Positions 25,767 through 34,636 of a stretch of DNA of 64,000 nt are shown here, piece by piece. Both the position numbers and the translations under genes were made by a program. Position 1 is the first letter of the stretch. Every line of letters begins with the position of its first letter. Below the pieces are notes generated by a model. It was not told the origin of the DNA, searched no databases, and was given only the letters and a program-made list of their open reading frames with translations. Source of the DNA: JASLDZ01 sp964235945 (lineage in GTDB: Bacteria > Pseudomonadota > Alphaproteobacteria > Caulobacterales > Caulobacteraceae); contig CAXSDV010000001.1 in assembly GCA_964235945.1 (NCBI GenBank), forward strand, positions 1-64,000. The letters are read 5' to 3'.

Positions 25767-27187
25767 GCCAGCGCCTCCAGCTGGCCCGGCAGCGCGTACG
25801 CCCAGGCGGTGATGTCGCCGGCGCCCAGGCACACGACGAGGTCGCCGGGGCGCGTCTCCTCGCGCACGAGGCGCGGCAGGGCGGGCACGCTCTCCAGCGG
25901 CAGCACGCGGCGGTGGCCGTAGCGGCGCAGGCCCTCCACCAGGGCGTCGCGGTCCGCGCCGGGGATGGGCGCCTCGCCCGCGGCGTAGACGTCCGCCACG
26001 ATCACCGTGTCCGCGTCGTGGAAGCAGGCGGAGAAGTCGGCGAACAGGTCGTGCAGGCGCGAGTAGCGGTGCGGCTGCACCACCGCCACCACGCGCCCGT
26101 CCGTGCCCGACTGCACCTCGCGCGCCGCTTTCAGCACCGCGGCGATCTCGACCGGGTGGTGGCCGTAGTCGTCCACCACGCGCACGCCGCCGGACACGCC
26201 GGTGGTGGTGAAGCGGCGCTTGACGCCGCCGAATTCGGCCAGCCCCTTGCGGACGGCCGCCTCGTCCAGCCCCAGCTCGCGCGCCACGGCCAGGGCCGCG
26301 CAGGCGTTGAGCACGTTGTGGCGGCCGGTCATGGGCAGCTTCAGCCCGAGCCAGTCCATCGGCTCACCCTCGCGCGGCGAGAGGCGCACGTCGAAGTCCG
26401 CCCCGTCCGGGCCCATGGAGATGCGGGTGGCGCGCACCTCGGCCTGGGGGCTCGTGCCGTAGGTGACGAGGCGGCGGTTCTGCACCTGCGCGGCCAGGGC
26501 CTGCACCTCCGGGTGGTCGAGGCAAAGGGCGGCGAAGCCGTAGAAAGGGATGTTCTCCACGAAATCGCAGAAGGCCTTCTTCACCGCCTCGAAGTCCCCG
26601 TAATGGTCGAGGTGCTCGGGGTCGATGTTGGTGACCACCGCCACCGTCGACTTGAGCCGCAGGAACGAGCCGTCGCTCTCGTCGGCCTCCACCACGATCC
26701 AGTCGCCGTCGCCCACCTTGGCGTTGGTGCCGTAGGCGTTGATGATGCCGCCGTTGACCACGGTGGGGTCGAGGCCGCCGGCGTCCAAGAGGCTCGCGAT
26801 CATGGAGGTGGTGGTGGTCTTGCCGTGGGTGCCGCCCACCGCCACCGACGACTGCAGCCGCATGAGCTCGGCCAGCATCTCCGCCCGGCGCACCACGGGG
26901 ATGCGGCGCTCGCGGGCGGCGGCGTACTCGGGGTTGTCGGGTTTGATCGCGGTGGAGACCACCACGGCGGAGGCGCCCTCCACGTTGGCGCCGTCGTGGC
27001 CCACGTGGATGCGCGCCCCCAGGGCCTCCAGCCGCTCGGTGTTGGCCGAGGCCTTGGCGTCCGAGCCCGACACCGCATAGCCCAGCCGCAGCATGATCTC
27101 GGCGATGCCGCTCATGCCGATGCCGCCTATGCCGATGAAGTGCACCGGGCCGAGGTCGAAGGGGATGGGGCGCTGCTTGGGGGGCAT
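25763..27187 (-). CDS. murC: UDP-N-acetylmuramate--L-alanine ligase MurC
   Basis: Cytoplasmic Mur ligase adding L-Ala to UDP-MurNAc, 474 aa. Rossmann-like N-domain HFIGIGGIGMSGIAE (~17), ATP-binding P-loop VGGTHGKTTTTSM (~108), VVEADESDGSFL (~165), and HPEVQALAA / DDYGHHPVEIAA (~320) typical of MurC. ATG 27187. Located between murG and murB in the standard dcw order. Confidence 0.97.
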   Translation of the reverse strand: MPPKQRPIPFDLGPVHFIGIGGIGMSGIAEIMLRLGYAVSGSDAKASANTERLEALGARIHVGHDGANVEGASAVVVSTAIKPDNPEYAAARERRIPVVRRAEMLAELMRLQSSVAVGGTHGKTTTTSMIASLLDAGGLDPTVVNGGIINAYGTNAKVGDGDWIVVEADESDGSFLRLKSTVAVVTNIDPEHLDHYGDFEAVKKAFCDFVENIPFYGFAALCLDHPEVQALAAQVQNRRLVTYGTSPQAEVRATRISMGPDGADFDVRLSPREGEPMDWLGLKLPMTGRHNVLNACAALAVARELGLDEAAVRKGLAEFGGVKRRFTTTGVSGGVRVVDDYGHHPVEIAAVLKAAREVQSGTDGRVVAVVQPHRYSRLHDLFADFSACFHDADTVIVADVYAAGEAPIPGADRDALVEGLRRYGHRRVLPLESVPALPRLVREETRPGDLVVCLGAGDITAWAYALPGQLEALA

Positions 27188-27302
27188 GGCGGGAGGGGTT
27201 AGCCGATGGTGGAGCGGAGCGGCAAGGTGGGCGAATGTCCCGGGCGGCGGTCGGATCGCGGCCGATGCGCCCGGGCGCGTCCGGGCGTGTCGAGGAGGTC
27301 GC

Positions 27303-28415
27303 CTACCGCGCCGTCGCCTCCACCAAGTCCGCCAGCCGCTCGGCCGCGTCGGGCTTGGCGGCCGCCCGCGCGGAGGCGGCCGAGCGCGCGAGGCCGCCCG
27401 GCTCGGCGATCATGGCCTGCAGGGTGTCGGCCAGCCGCTCGGCGGTGAGGCCCTTCTCCGGCAGCACCTGGGCGGCGCCGACGCCGGTGAGCAGGAGCGC
27501 GTTGGCGCGCTGGTGGTCGTCGGCGGCGATGGCCAGCGGCACCAGCACCGAGGGACGCCCGGCCACGGCGATCTCGCACACGGTGGAGGCGCCCGCCCGG
27601 CCGATGACGATGTGCGCCTGGGCCAGGCGCCCGGCCATGTTGCGGAAGAAGGGCGCGATCTCCGCCTCCACCCCCGCCTCCGCGTAGATGCGGCGCGCCG
27701 ATTCGAGGCTGTCCATGCGCGTCTGCTGCTCGACGCGCAGGCGGGTGCGCAGGTCCTCGCCCATGAGCGCCACCGCGTCCGGCACGAGTTCGCTGAGCAG
27801 CCTCGCCCCCTGGCTCCCGCCGGTGACCAGCAGGCGAACGGTGTCGCCCGGGGCCTCGTAGGGCAGGTCGTAGAGGGCGCGGATTTCCGGCCGCACCGGG
27901 TTGCCCACCACGCGGGCGCGCGCCACCACCTCGGGCCGGGCGCGTCCGAGGATCGGGAAGGCGCAGGCCACCGCGTCCACCTTGGGCGCGAGATAGCGGT
28001 TCACCCGGCCCAGCACCGCGTTCTGCTCGTGGATCACCGTCGGGATGCGCCCGCGCGCGGCCAACAGCGCCGGCAGGGACGGATAGCCGCCGAAGCCCAC
28101 CACCACCGAAGGGCGCAGCCTGCGGAAGGCGCGCCGCGCCGCGCTCACCCCCGACCAGATGCGCAGACCCGCGCGGACCATGCCGCCCAGGTCGCCGTTC
28201 TTGAAGGTGGCCGCCTCCAGCGCCAGGCGCTCCTCGGCGGGGAACTCCTTGGCGAACTGGTCGCCGCGGCTGTCGGTGGCCAGCACGATGCGCCAGCCGC
28301 GCCCGGCCAGGGTGCGCGCCAGGGCCTCGGCGGGGAAAAGGTGGCCCCCCGTGCCGCCGGCGGCGACCACCGCCAGGCGGCCCGTCGCCCCGGTCGCGCC
28401 GGCGCTCCCGGTCAA
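27303..28415 (-). CDS. murG: MurG lipid II synthase (GlcNAc transferase)
   Basis: Membrane-associated GT28 glycosyltransferase converting lipid I to lipid II, 370 aa. Motifs: AAGGTGGHLFPAEAL (~20), GFGGYPSLPALLAA, LVTGGSQGARLLSE (~190) and GRAGASTVCEIAVAGRPSVL (~275). The start is a TTG at 28415, 10 nt after the ftsW stop. UDP-GlcNAc is its donor, made via the GlmS/GlmM steps encoded 7-10 kb away. Confidence 0.95.
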   Translation of the reverse strand: MTGSAGATGATGRLAVVAAGGTGGHLFPAEALARTLAGRGWRIVLATDSRGDQFAKEFPAEERLALEAATFKNGDLGGMVRAGLRIWSGVSAARRAFRRLRPSVVVGFGGYPSLPALLAARGRIPTVIHEQNAVLGRVNRYLAPKVDAVACAFPILGRARPEVVARARVVGNPVRPEIRALYDLPYEAPGDTVRLLVTGGSQGARLLSELVPDAVALMGEDLRTRLRVEQQTRMDSLESARRIYAEAGVEAEIAPFFRNMAGRLAQAHIVIGRAGASTVCEIAVAGRPSVLVPLAIAADDHQRANALLLTGVGAAQVLPEKGLTAERLADTLQAMIAEPGGLARSAASARAAAKPDAAERLADLVEATAR

Positions 28416-28425
28416 GCGAGGCCCG

Positions 28426-29604
28426 TCACAGCGCCGGGGCCCGGTCGGCGGAGGCGGCCGGCGCGGCGTAGGCGCCGGGGCGGCGGCGCGTCAGCGCGAG
28501 CGCCAAACCCAGCGTCAAACCCATGGCCAGCATGGACGAACCTCCGTAGCTGATGAAGGGCAGCGTCATGCCCTTGGTCGGGATCAGGTTCAAGTTCACG
28601 CACACGTTGATGAGCGTCTGCTGACCCAGAAGCACGAACAGGCCGGAGGCCGCCACCTGCTCGAACCCGTCGGCCAGCTTCATGGCGCGGTAAAGGCCGC
28701 GCACCACCACGAAGGCGAACAGGCCGATGAGCGCCAGGGAGAACAGGTAGCCGTACTCCTCCGCCGCCACCGAGTAGATGAAGTCGGTGTGCAGGTCGGG
28801 CACGTGGCGCTTCATGATGCCCTCGCCCGGGCCCACGCCGAACAGGCCGCCGTGGGCGATGGCCTCCGCCGCTTTGTCGACCTGGTGGGTGTCGGCCTTG
28901 TCGGGCGAGAGGAACTTGTGGAAGCGCGCCGCCACGTGGGCGAAGGCGAAGTAGATGGTCACGAAGCCGCCGGCCGCGAACCCGCCCAGCCCCAGGATCC
29001 AGCGCCAGGGCACCCCCGCCATGAAGAAGGACGCGCCGAAGGCCACGGTGATCAGCACGGTCTGCCCCACGTCCGGCTGGAGCAGCAGCAGCGCCACGGA
29101 CACGCCGTAGAGGGCGAAGGCGATGCTGACGCCCGGCACGCCCTGGCCCTTCTGCGCTTCGGAGAACATCCAGGAAGCCAGCACGATCAGGGCGGGCTTC
29201 ATGAACTCGGACGGCTGGAGCGAGAAGCCGCCTATGGCCAGCCACCGGTCCGCCCCCTTGGCGGCGTGGCCCACCAGCGGCAGCACCATCATGATCGCCA
29301 CCGCCGCGATGTAGATGAAGAAGCACACCCGCCGCACCCCGCGCGGCGAGCACAGGGACACGCTCAGCAGGAGGCCCGCGCCCAGCGCGCCGTACACGCA
29401 CTGGCGCGTGGCGAAGTGGAACGGGTCGCGGATGCCGATACGCATGGCGGCGGCCGGGCTCGACCCGAAGGACAGGGCCACCCCCACCGCGATCAGCACC
29501 AGCACCGCGCCGAGCAGGAGGCGGTCCACCGTCCACCACCACAGCCCCAGGCGCGTGCGGTCGGTGCGGGCGAAGGCGTGCGGGGCGTAGGCGGCGGTGG
29601 CCAT
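28426..29604 (-). CDS. ftsW: Septal peptidoglycan polymerase FtsW
   Basis: SEDS-family membrane glycosyltransferase, 392 aa, ~10 TM helices. Characteristic blocks: LQPDVGQTVLI (~185), GLFGVGPGEGIMKRHVPDLH (~250) and LIPTKGMTLPFISYGGSSM (~350). The first helix starts ~residue 27 (VDRLLLGAVLVLIAVG). ATG 29604 is preferred to the longer frame from 29661. It is the first gene of this dcw segment: murD, mraY, murF, murE and ftsI are not upstream, where a DUF3253 gene is found instead. A TTAA half-site at 29678-29681 is a weak hint of cell-cycle control. Confidence 0.95.
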   Translation of the reverse strand: MATAAYAPHAFARTDRTRLGLWWWTVDRLLLGAVLVLIAVGVALSFGSSPAAAMRIGIRDPFHFATRQCVYGALGAGLLLSVSLCSPRGVRRVCFFIYIAAVAIMMVLPLVGHAAKGADRWLAIGGFSLQPSEFMKPALIVLASWMFSEAQKGQGVPGVSIAFALYGVSVALLLLQPDVGQTVLITVAFGASFFMAGVPWRWILGLGGFAAGGFVTIYFAFAHVAARFHKFLSPDKADTHQVDKAAEAIAHGGLFGVGPGEGIMKRHVPDLHTDFIYSVAAEEYGYLFSLALIGLFAFVVVRGLYRAMKLADGFEQVAASGLFVLLGQQTLINVCVNLNLIPTKGMTLPFISYGGSSMLAMGLTLGLALALTRRRPGAYAAPAASADRAPAL

Positions 29605-29745
29605 GGCGGGGCGACTCGCTCCTGGGTGCGACGGTGCGGGCGCGACGCCTGCGGGCCTCACCCCTGACGCGACGGGGTTAACCGGAAGTTGCGCGGCGGC
29701 TCCGGCCTGCGCCGGGCTGAGCGTACGGACGTCGCTTGCAGGGCG

Positions 29746-30033
29746 TCACGCAGGATCGGCGGCGGAGGAGGCGCGCGCCTCCTCTTCCCCGGCCGCGGGC
29801 AGGCGCAGCCGGTACACGCCCTTGAAAGCGTCGGGGTCGGCCGGCTTGCCGTGGCGGGTGATGACCAGCCGTCCCTGGCGCGCGAGGCCCACGGCCGTCG
29901 CGCGCACCTGGCCCAGGCGCCCGCGCCAGTCCTGCGGGTCCAGCGCGCGTGCGGCGTCCGAAGGGCAGATGCTCTTGCCCGGGTCCCGCTCGGCCAGGAG
30001 CGACAGGATCGCCGCTTCGACGTCGGCCGCCAT
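29746..30033 (-). CDS. DUF3253 protein
   Basis: Small protein of 95 aa resembling DUF3253: AAILSLLAERDPGKSICPSD, then ARALDPQDWRGRLGQVRATA, and a terminal beta-hairpin-like GRLVITRHGKPADPDAFKGV. It looks like a winged-helix domain (DNA-binding fold), but function is unknown. ATG 30033 is used; the frame could also start at TTG 30036. It starts 23 nt downstream of the cytochrome b561 gene, likely the same transcript. Confidence 0.72.
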   Translation of the reverse strand: MAADVEAAILSLLAERDPGKSICPSDAARALDPQDWRGRLGQVRATAVGLARQGRLVITRHGKPADPDAFKGVYRLRLPAAGEEEARASSAADPA

Positions 30034-30055
30034 CAACCCCTCCAGCGTCCGTCGC

Positions 30056-30652
30056 TCAGGCCGGGTCGGGATCGGCGTGGGTCTGGGCGGGCAGCATGCG
30101 CTGGAGCAGACCGTCGCGCCTCACGGCCACGTGGTAGACGGTGGCCGTCACGTGCAGGGCGACCAGCACGTAGAGCGCCCACTGGCCCAGCGAATGTCCG
30201 GTCGCCGCCAGTTGCTGGATGGCGGCCACCCGCGGCAGGCGCGGCAGGGGCACGCCCCACACCTGCACGCCGTGAGGCCCCATGGCGCTCATCACGTAGC
30301 CGGAGATCGGCATCGCGAAGAGCACGAGGTACATCAGCCAGTGGTTGGTCCGCCCGACCACGTCCATCCAGCGCGGCATCTCGCGACCGGCCGCCGGGGC
30401 GGGATGGCCCGCGCGCCAGGTGAGCCTCGCCGCGATCAGCAGCCAGATGGTCACCCCGATGGACTTGTGCAGGCTGAACATGAACCCGCCCGTCGGGTTG
30501 GCCGCCGGCAGGCTCAGCATCACCCAGGCGATGGCGACCTGCGCCATGACCAGGGGCGGCGTCAGCCAGTGCAGCGCCTGGGCCACGCCCGTATAGCGCC
30601 TGCCGTCCGGGGCGTCCGCCTCGATCCCCGTGTCCCTGGTCACCGCCGCCAT
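30056..30652 (-). CDS. Cytochrome b561 family membrane protein
   Basis: Di-heme integral membrane cytochrome of 198 aa with four predicted helices. Candidate heme-ligating His residues are in GVAQALHWLTPP (helix 1), SLHKSIGV (helix 2), RTNHWLMYLVLF (helix 3) and ATGHSLGQWALY / VALHVTATVYH (helix 4), the YceJ/CybB pattern. YceI-type partners are often adjacent in other genomes but none is seen here. Role: electron transfer in the inner membrane; donor unknown. Confidence 0.87.
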   Translation of the reverse strand: MAAVTRDTGIEADAPDGRRYTGVAQALHWLTPPLVMAQVAIAWVMLSLPAANPTGGFMFSLHKSIGVTIWLLIAARLTWRAGHPAPAAGREMPRWMDVVGRTNHWLMYLVLFAMPISGYVMSAMGPHGVQVWGVPLPRLPRVAAIQQLAATGHSLGQWALYVLVALHVTATVYHVAVRRDGLLQRMLPAQTHADPDPA

Positions 30653-30807
30653 GCCCGTTCCCTCGCGCTCCGCAGGAAGCTAGTCCCGACCCGGTGCGGG
30701 TGTCACGCACGCCGCGCGTCGGCGCAATGGCGTTAAGCAAGCTCGCGCCTGTCGTCCCGCGCGGCGGGCGTGCTAGAACGCCGCACCTTCCCCGCTAGGA
30801 GACCCGC

Positions 30808-32310
30808 ATGCTGGCTGCGCCCCGCGCCGACCTGAAGCCGAACACCCTGGAGTTCGAGACCACCCCTCTCGTCAAGGCGACCGGCTTTCGCGAGTACGAC
30901 GCGCGCTGGGTTCTGGAGAAGGAGATCAACCTTCTGGGGATCGAGGCGCTGGGCCTGGGCCTCGGGACCTACATCCACGAGCAGGGGATCAGGCCGCGCA
31001 TCGTCACCGGCCACGACTTCCGCGGCTACTCCCTGTCGGTGAAGCAGGCGCTGACCCTGGGCCTGCTCTCCGCGGGCTGCGAGGTGCTGGACATCGGCCT
31101 GGCGCTGAGCCCCATGGCCTACTTCGCCCAGTTCGACCTGGACGCGCCCTGCGTGGCCATGGTCACCGCCAGCCACAACGAGAACGGCTGGACCGGCGTG
31201 AAGATGGGCGCGAACAAGCCCCTGACCTTCGGCCCCGAGGAGATCGGCCGGCTCAAGGAGATCGTGCTGGGCGGCCAGGGCGTCACGCGCGAGGGCGGCC
31301 GGCTGGACCACGTGGAGGGCGTGCGCGAGCGCTACCTCGCCGACGTGGCGAGCCGCGCCACCATCACCCGCCCGCTCAAGGTCGTGGCCGCCTGCGGCAA
31401 CGGCACCGCCGGAGCCTTCGCGCCGGAAGCGCTGCGCCGCATGGGCGTGGAGGTCGTCGCCATGGACGCCGAGCTCGACTACACCTTCCCCAAGTACAAT
31501 CCCAATCCCGAAGACCACGAGATGCTGGTCGAAATGTCCAAGGCGGTGCATGAACACGGCGCGGACCTGTGCTTCGGCTTCGACGGCGACGGCGACCGAC
31601 TGGGCGTGGTGGACGACACGGGCGAGGAGATTTTCGCCGACAAGATCGGCCTGATGCTGGCGCGCGACCTCTCGGCCCGGCATGAGAACGCGACTTTCGT
31701 AGTCGACGTGAAGTCCACCGGTCTCTACGCCACCGACGAAGTGCTGAAGAAGAACGGCGCGACCACCATCTACTGGAAGACGGGCCACAGCTACATCAAG
31801 CGCAAGACCGCCGAGGTCGGCGCCGTGGCCGGCTTCGAGAAGAGCGGCCACCTGTTCTTCAACCCGCCTTACGGGTACGGTTACGACGACGGGCTGGTGG
31901 CCGCCGCCAACGTGCTGGCCATGCTGGAGCGCAATCCCGGCAAGAAGCTCTCCGAGCTGAAGAACGCCCTGCCCAAGGCCTGGACCTCGCTCACGATGAG
32001 CCCGCACTGCGGCGACGAGGTGAAGTACGGCGTGGTCGAGAAGGTCGTGGCCGAGTACCAGAAACTCGCCGCCGACGGCGGCTCCATCCTGGGTCGACGC
32101 ATCGTCGACGTGATCACGGTCAACGGCGTGCGCGTGGCGCTGGAGGACGGGTCCTGGGTGCTGGTGCGCGCCTCCTCCAACAAGCCGGAGCTGGTGGTGG
32201 TGGTGGAGTCGAGCGGGTCGGAGGACGACATGCGCGCCCTGTTCCGCGAGGAGGTCAAGCCGCGGCTGGCCGCCCACCCCGAGGTGGGCGCCTACAACCA
32301 GGAAGTCTGA
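30808..32310 (+). CDS. Phosphomannomutase/phosphoglucomutase
   Basis: Alpha-D-phosphohexomutase of 500 aa interconverting hexose 1- and 6-phosphates (Man and/or Glc), for exopolysaccharide, LPS and nucleotide-sugar synthesis. Active-site Ser in TASHNENGWTG (~114), metal-binding loop GFDGDGDRLG (~262), sugar-binding GFEKSGHLF (~350) and a C-terminal phosphate-binding loop VRASSNKPE. It belongs to the AlgC/ManB type and differs from GlmM (34637-35992), the other mutase here. ATG 30808 has TAGGAG 9 nt upstream. Confidence 0.9.
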   Translation: MLAAPRADLKPNTLEFETTPLVKATGFREYDARWVLEKEINLLGIEALGLGLGTYIHEQGIRPRIVTGHDFRGYSLSVKQALTLGLLSAGCEVLDIGLALSPMAYFAQFDLDAPCVAMVTASHNENGWTGVKMGANKPLTFGPEEIGRLKEIVLGGQGVTREGGRLDHVEGVRERYLADVASRATITRPLKVVAACGNGTAGAFAPEALRRMGVEVVAMDAELDYTFPKYNPNPEDHEMLVEMSKAVHEHGADLCFGFDGDGDRLGVVDDTGEEIFADKIGLMLARDLSARHENATFVVDVKSTGLYATDEVLKKNGATTIYWKTGHSYIKRKTAEVGAVAGFEKSGHLFFNPPYGYGYDDGLVAAANVLAMLERNPGKKLSELKNALPKAWTSLTMSPHCGDEVKYGVVEKVVAEYQKLAADGGSILGRRIVDVITVNGVRVALEDGSWVLVRASSNKPELVVVVESSGSEDDMRALFREEVKPRLAAHPEVGAYNQEV

Positions 32311-32349
32311 CACGGGCCCCGGCCGGGAGCGAGCACGACGGAGCCGCCC

Positions 32350-33417
32350 ATGCGCCACGTCCCGTTCCTCGCGGCCTTCGGGTGTGCGCTCGTCCTGCAC
32401 GGCCAGGCGCCCGCCCAGACGGCGGGCGCCTGGAGGATCGGCCGGCCTGATCCGCCCGCCGCTCCGCCCTCCCGGCCGGCGCCGGCGCCCGCCCCCGCGG
32501 CGCCCGCCCCAGCCCCGCCGACGGCCGCGAGCTTCTCCCAGCCCGGCGAGAGCGCGGTGCTGCAGGAGGTGACGGTGATCGGCCGCGCGCCGGGTCCCGC
32601 CCTGTGGCGCGTGCGCCGCGGCGGGTCGGAGGTGGTGATCCTGGGCGGCCTCAGCCCCCTGCCCCACCAGCTCCACTGGGACGACGTGCGCGTGCGCCGC
32701 GCGCTGACCGGCGCGCGCGTCCTGCTCGTGTCGCCCACGCCGCGGGTCAACCCGTTCGAGGGTGCGGTGCTGCTGCTGCGGGCGGGGGCGGTGCGCCTGC
32801 CCGGGGCCAAGCCCCTGCGCGCGCGCCTGCCGCCGGGGCTGGCCGCCAAATTCGACCACGCCGTGGCCGTCGCGCGCACCGACCCCCGGCGCTACGACAA
32901 GTGGCGGCCCGCGGCGGCCGGCGCGCTGCTGATCTCCGACTTCCGCCGCGCCGCGGGCCTGTCCACCGCCAAGCCGGGCACGACGTTGACGCGCCTGGCC
33001 AAGTCGCTGGGCGTGCAGGTGCGCGCCACGGGGCGGCTGGGGCTGGCCCCGGTGTTCGACGACCTGGTGGGCCTGCCGGAGCCGGCCCAGTTCGCCTGCC
33101 TGGACGCGGCCGCCGACGACGTGCTGCAGGAACAGGCCCACGCCGCCGCTGCGGCCCACGCCTGGGCCGACGGCCGCCTGGGCGAGATGCGCGCCCAGTG
33201 GTCGACCGCCACCCTCGACCGCTGCCTCCTGCCCGACGCCCGCGTCCAGGCCCTGCTGGAGCGGGGCACGGCCGACGCCACCCGCACGGTGGAGGAAGCG
33301 TTGGGCCAGCCCGGACGCGCGGTGGCGCTGGTCGACCTCCACTTCCTGCTGCGTAGCGACGGCCTGCTTGACCGGCTGCGCGCGGACGGCGCGCAGGTGG
33401 ACACGCCGCCGGCCTGA
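32350..33417 (+). CDS. TraB/GumN family exported protein
   Basis: Exported protein of 355 aa. Signal peptide (residues 1-23, cleaved near GQAPAQT), then a Pro/Ala-rich linker (~32-60), then a TraB/GumN-like domain starting WRVRRGGSEVVILGGLSPLP (~80). The family is thought to have a metallohydrolase (Tiki-like) fold; here the usual GSxH motif appears as GGLSPLPHQ, so catalytic activity is doubtful. Start 39 nt after the mutase stop, so possibly co-transcribed. Function unknown. Confidence 0.72.
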   Translation: MRHVPFLAAFGCALVLHGQAPAQTAGAWRIGRPDPPAAPPSRPAPAPAPAAPAPAPPTAASFSQPGESAVLQEVTVIGRAPGPALWRVRRGGSEVVILGGLSPLPHQLHWDDVRVRRALTGARVLLVSPTPRVNPFEGAVLLLRAGAVRLPGAKPLRARLPPGLAAKFDHAVAVARTDPRRYDKWRPAAAGALLISDFRRAAGLSTAKPGTTLTRLAKSLGVQVRATGRLGLAPVFDDLVGLPEPAQFACLDAAADDVLQEQAHAAAAAHAWADGRLGEMRAQWSTATLDRCLLPDARVQALLERGTADATRTVEEALGQPGRAVALVDLHFLLRSDGLLDRLRADGAQVDTPPA

Positions 33418-33456
33418 CGCTTAGACTCGACCTCAGGTTGCAGTCTCGTCGGAGCC

Positions 33457-34224
33457 GTGGTGGTCGAGTCCGTTCCCGAAGCACTGCTGGCGCGCATCCG
33501 CGCCGAACGTCCGCCACCCCCGCCGCTCTCTTACGCGACGGTGGCTGATTACTGCGACAGCCGCGACCTTTTCGGCGGCTTCGCCCGGCGCGCCATGGAT
33601 CTCAAGGACCAGCAAAGGCCCTGGATGCTGAAGGCGCTGCTGACCCTCACCCGGCCGGGCTCGCGCCTGCTGGAGATCGGCGCGGGCGAGCCGCTGGTGG
33701 CCGACCTCCTGGCGCGCTCGGGCTGCCGGGTGACGGCCGTCGACCCCTACGACGGCGGGGCGGGAGGACCGACCGAGCTCGACGTGTTCCGCCGACGGCA
33801 TCCGGGCGTACGCTTCGTGCCCGCGCGCTTCGGACCGGACACGGCCGGGCTGGACGCGGGAGGCTACGACCTCGTGTATTCGATCTCGGTGCTGGAACAC
33901 CTGCCGTCTTCGGAGCTGGCCGGCCTGTTCGCCGCCGTGAGCCGCGTTTCACGGCCCGGCGCGCGCCAACTGCACACGGTGGACCACGTCCACGCGGGCG
34001 CGGGCGCCGAGCACCACAGGGCGATGCTGGAAGCGGTGACGCGCGGGATGGGGCTGGACGCGGGGGAGCTCGGCCCGCTGCTGGCCCGGGCCGCGGACGA
34101 CCCGGAGACCTATTGGCTGTCGGCGGAAGGCCACCACCGCTGGCGGGGCGGCCGCGCCTACGCGGACTTCCCCATGCGCCGGTGCATGGCGGTGCAGTTC
34201 AGCGCGCCCGTGGGGCGCGCCTGA
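33457..34224 (+). CDS. Class I SAM-dependent methyltransferase
   Basis: Predicted small-molecule or glycan methyltransferase of 255 aa. SAM motif I LLEIGAGEPLVADLLARSG (~70), acidic residue in VTAVDPYDGG, and YDLVYSISVLEHLPSSELAG (~145), the usual Methyltransf_11/23 pattern. The N-terminus (~1-60) is helical with a conserved-looking Asp/Phe segment DLFGGFARRAMDLKDQQ. Start GTG 33457 (VVVESVPEALL). It may modify a polysaccharide, given the nearby phosphohexomutases; that is inference from context. Confidence 0.75.
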   Translation: MVVESVPEALLARIRAERPPPPPLSYATVADYCDSRDLFGGFARRAMDLKDQQRPWMLKALLTLTRPGSRLLEIGAGEPLVADLLARSGCRVTAVDPYDGGAGGPTELDVFRRRHPGVRFVPARFGPDTAGLDAGGYDLVYSISVLEHLPSSELAGLFAAVSRVSRPGARQLHTVDHVHAGAGAEHHRAMLEAVTRGMGLDAGELGPLLARAADDPETYWLSAEGHHRWRGGRAYADFPMRRCMAVQFSAPVGRA

Positions 34225-34230
34225 GGCGGG

Positions 34231-34512
34231 TCAGCGGCGGCGGAACTGCGGGCGCGCGCCCGGCTTGATGCCGCTCGGGCCTGAGCCCTCCAGCTTGTGG
34301 CGGTAGGTGATGCGGCCCTTGGTCAGGTCGTAGGGCGTCATCTCGATGGTGACCTTGTCGCCGACGAGGGTGCGGATGCGGTTCCGCTTCATGCGCCCGG
34401 CGGTGTAGGCCAGCACCACGTGGCCGTTCTCCAGCTCGACGCGGTAGCGGCCCTCGGGCAGAAGCTCGGTGACCATCCCCTCGAACTCGATCAGTTCTTC
34501 CTTCGTCGACAT
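34231..34512 (-). CDS. infA: Translation initiation factor IF-1
   Basis: S1/OB-fold protein occupying the ribosomal A site during initiation, 93 aa. The core is canonical: STKEELIEFEGMVTELLPEG, YTAGRMKRNRIRTLVGDKV, EMTPYDLTKGRITYRHK. After residue ~72 there is a ~20-residue basic extension ending PQFRRR; standard IF-1 is ~72 aa. ATG 34512 fits the family start. The gene is convergent with the methyltransferase (6 nt apart). Confidence 0.95.
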   Translation of the reverse strand: MSTKEELIEFEGMVTELLPEGRYRVELENGHVVLAYTAGRMKRNRIRTLVGDKVTIEMTPYDLTKGRITYRHKLEGSGPSGIKPGARPQFRRR

Positions 34513-34636
34513 GCGCACCCTGGTCTCGTCCGCCCGGCGCCTGAGTCGCCCGCGGACATGCTACCGCGCCGGCCGGTCCGCCGCAGCCGCCGGCATATAG
34601 AGCTTCGTCCTGGCGCACGCCAGCGCGCCGCGTCGC

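Noticed and set aside
24021..25832. Apparent murB-ddl fusion
   Set aside because: The frame passes through the second 100-N gap, whose length is arbitrary, so frame continuity means nothing.
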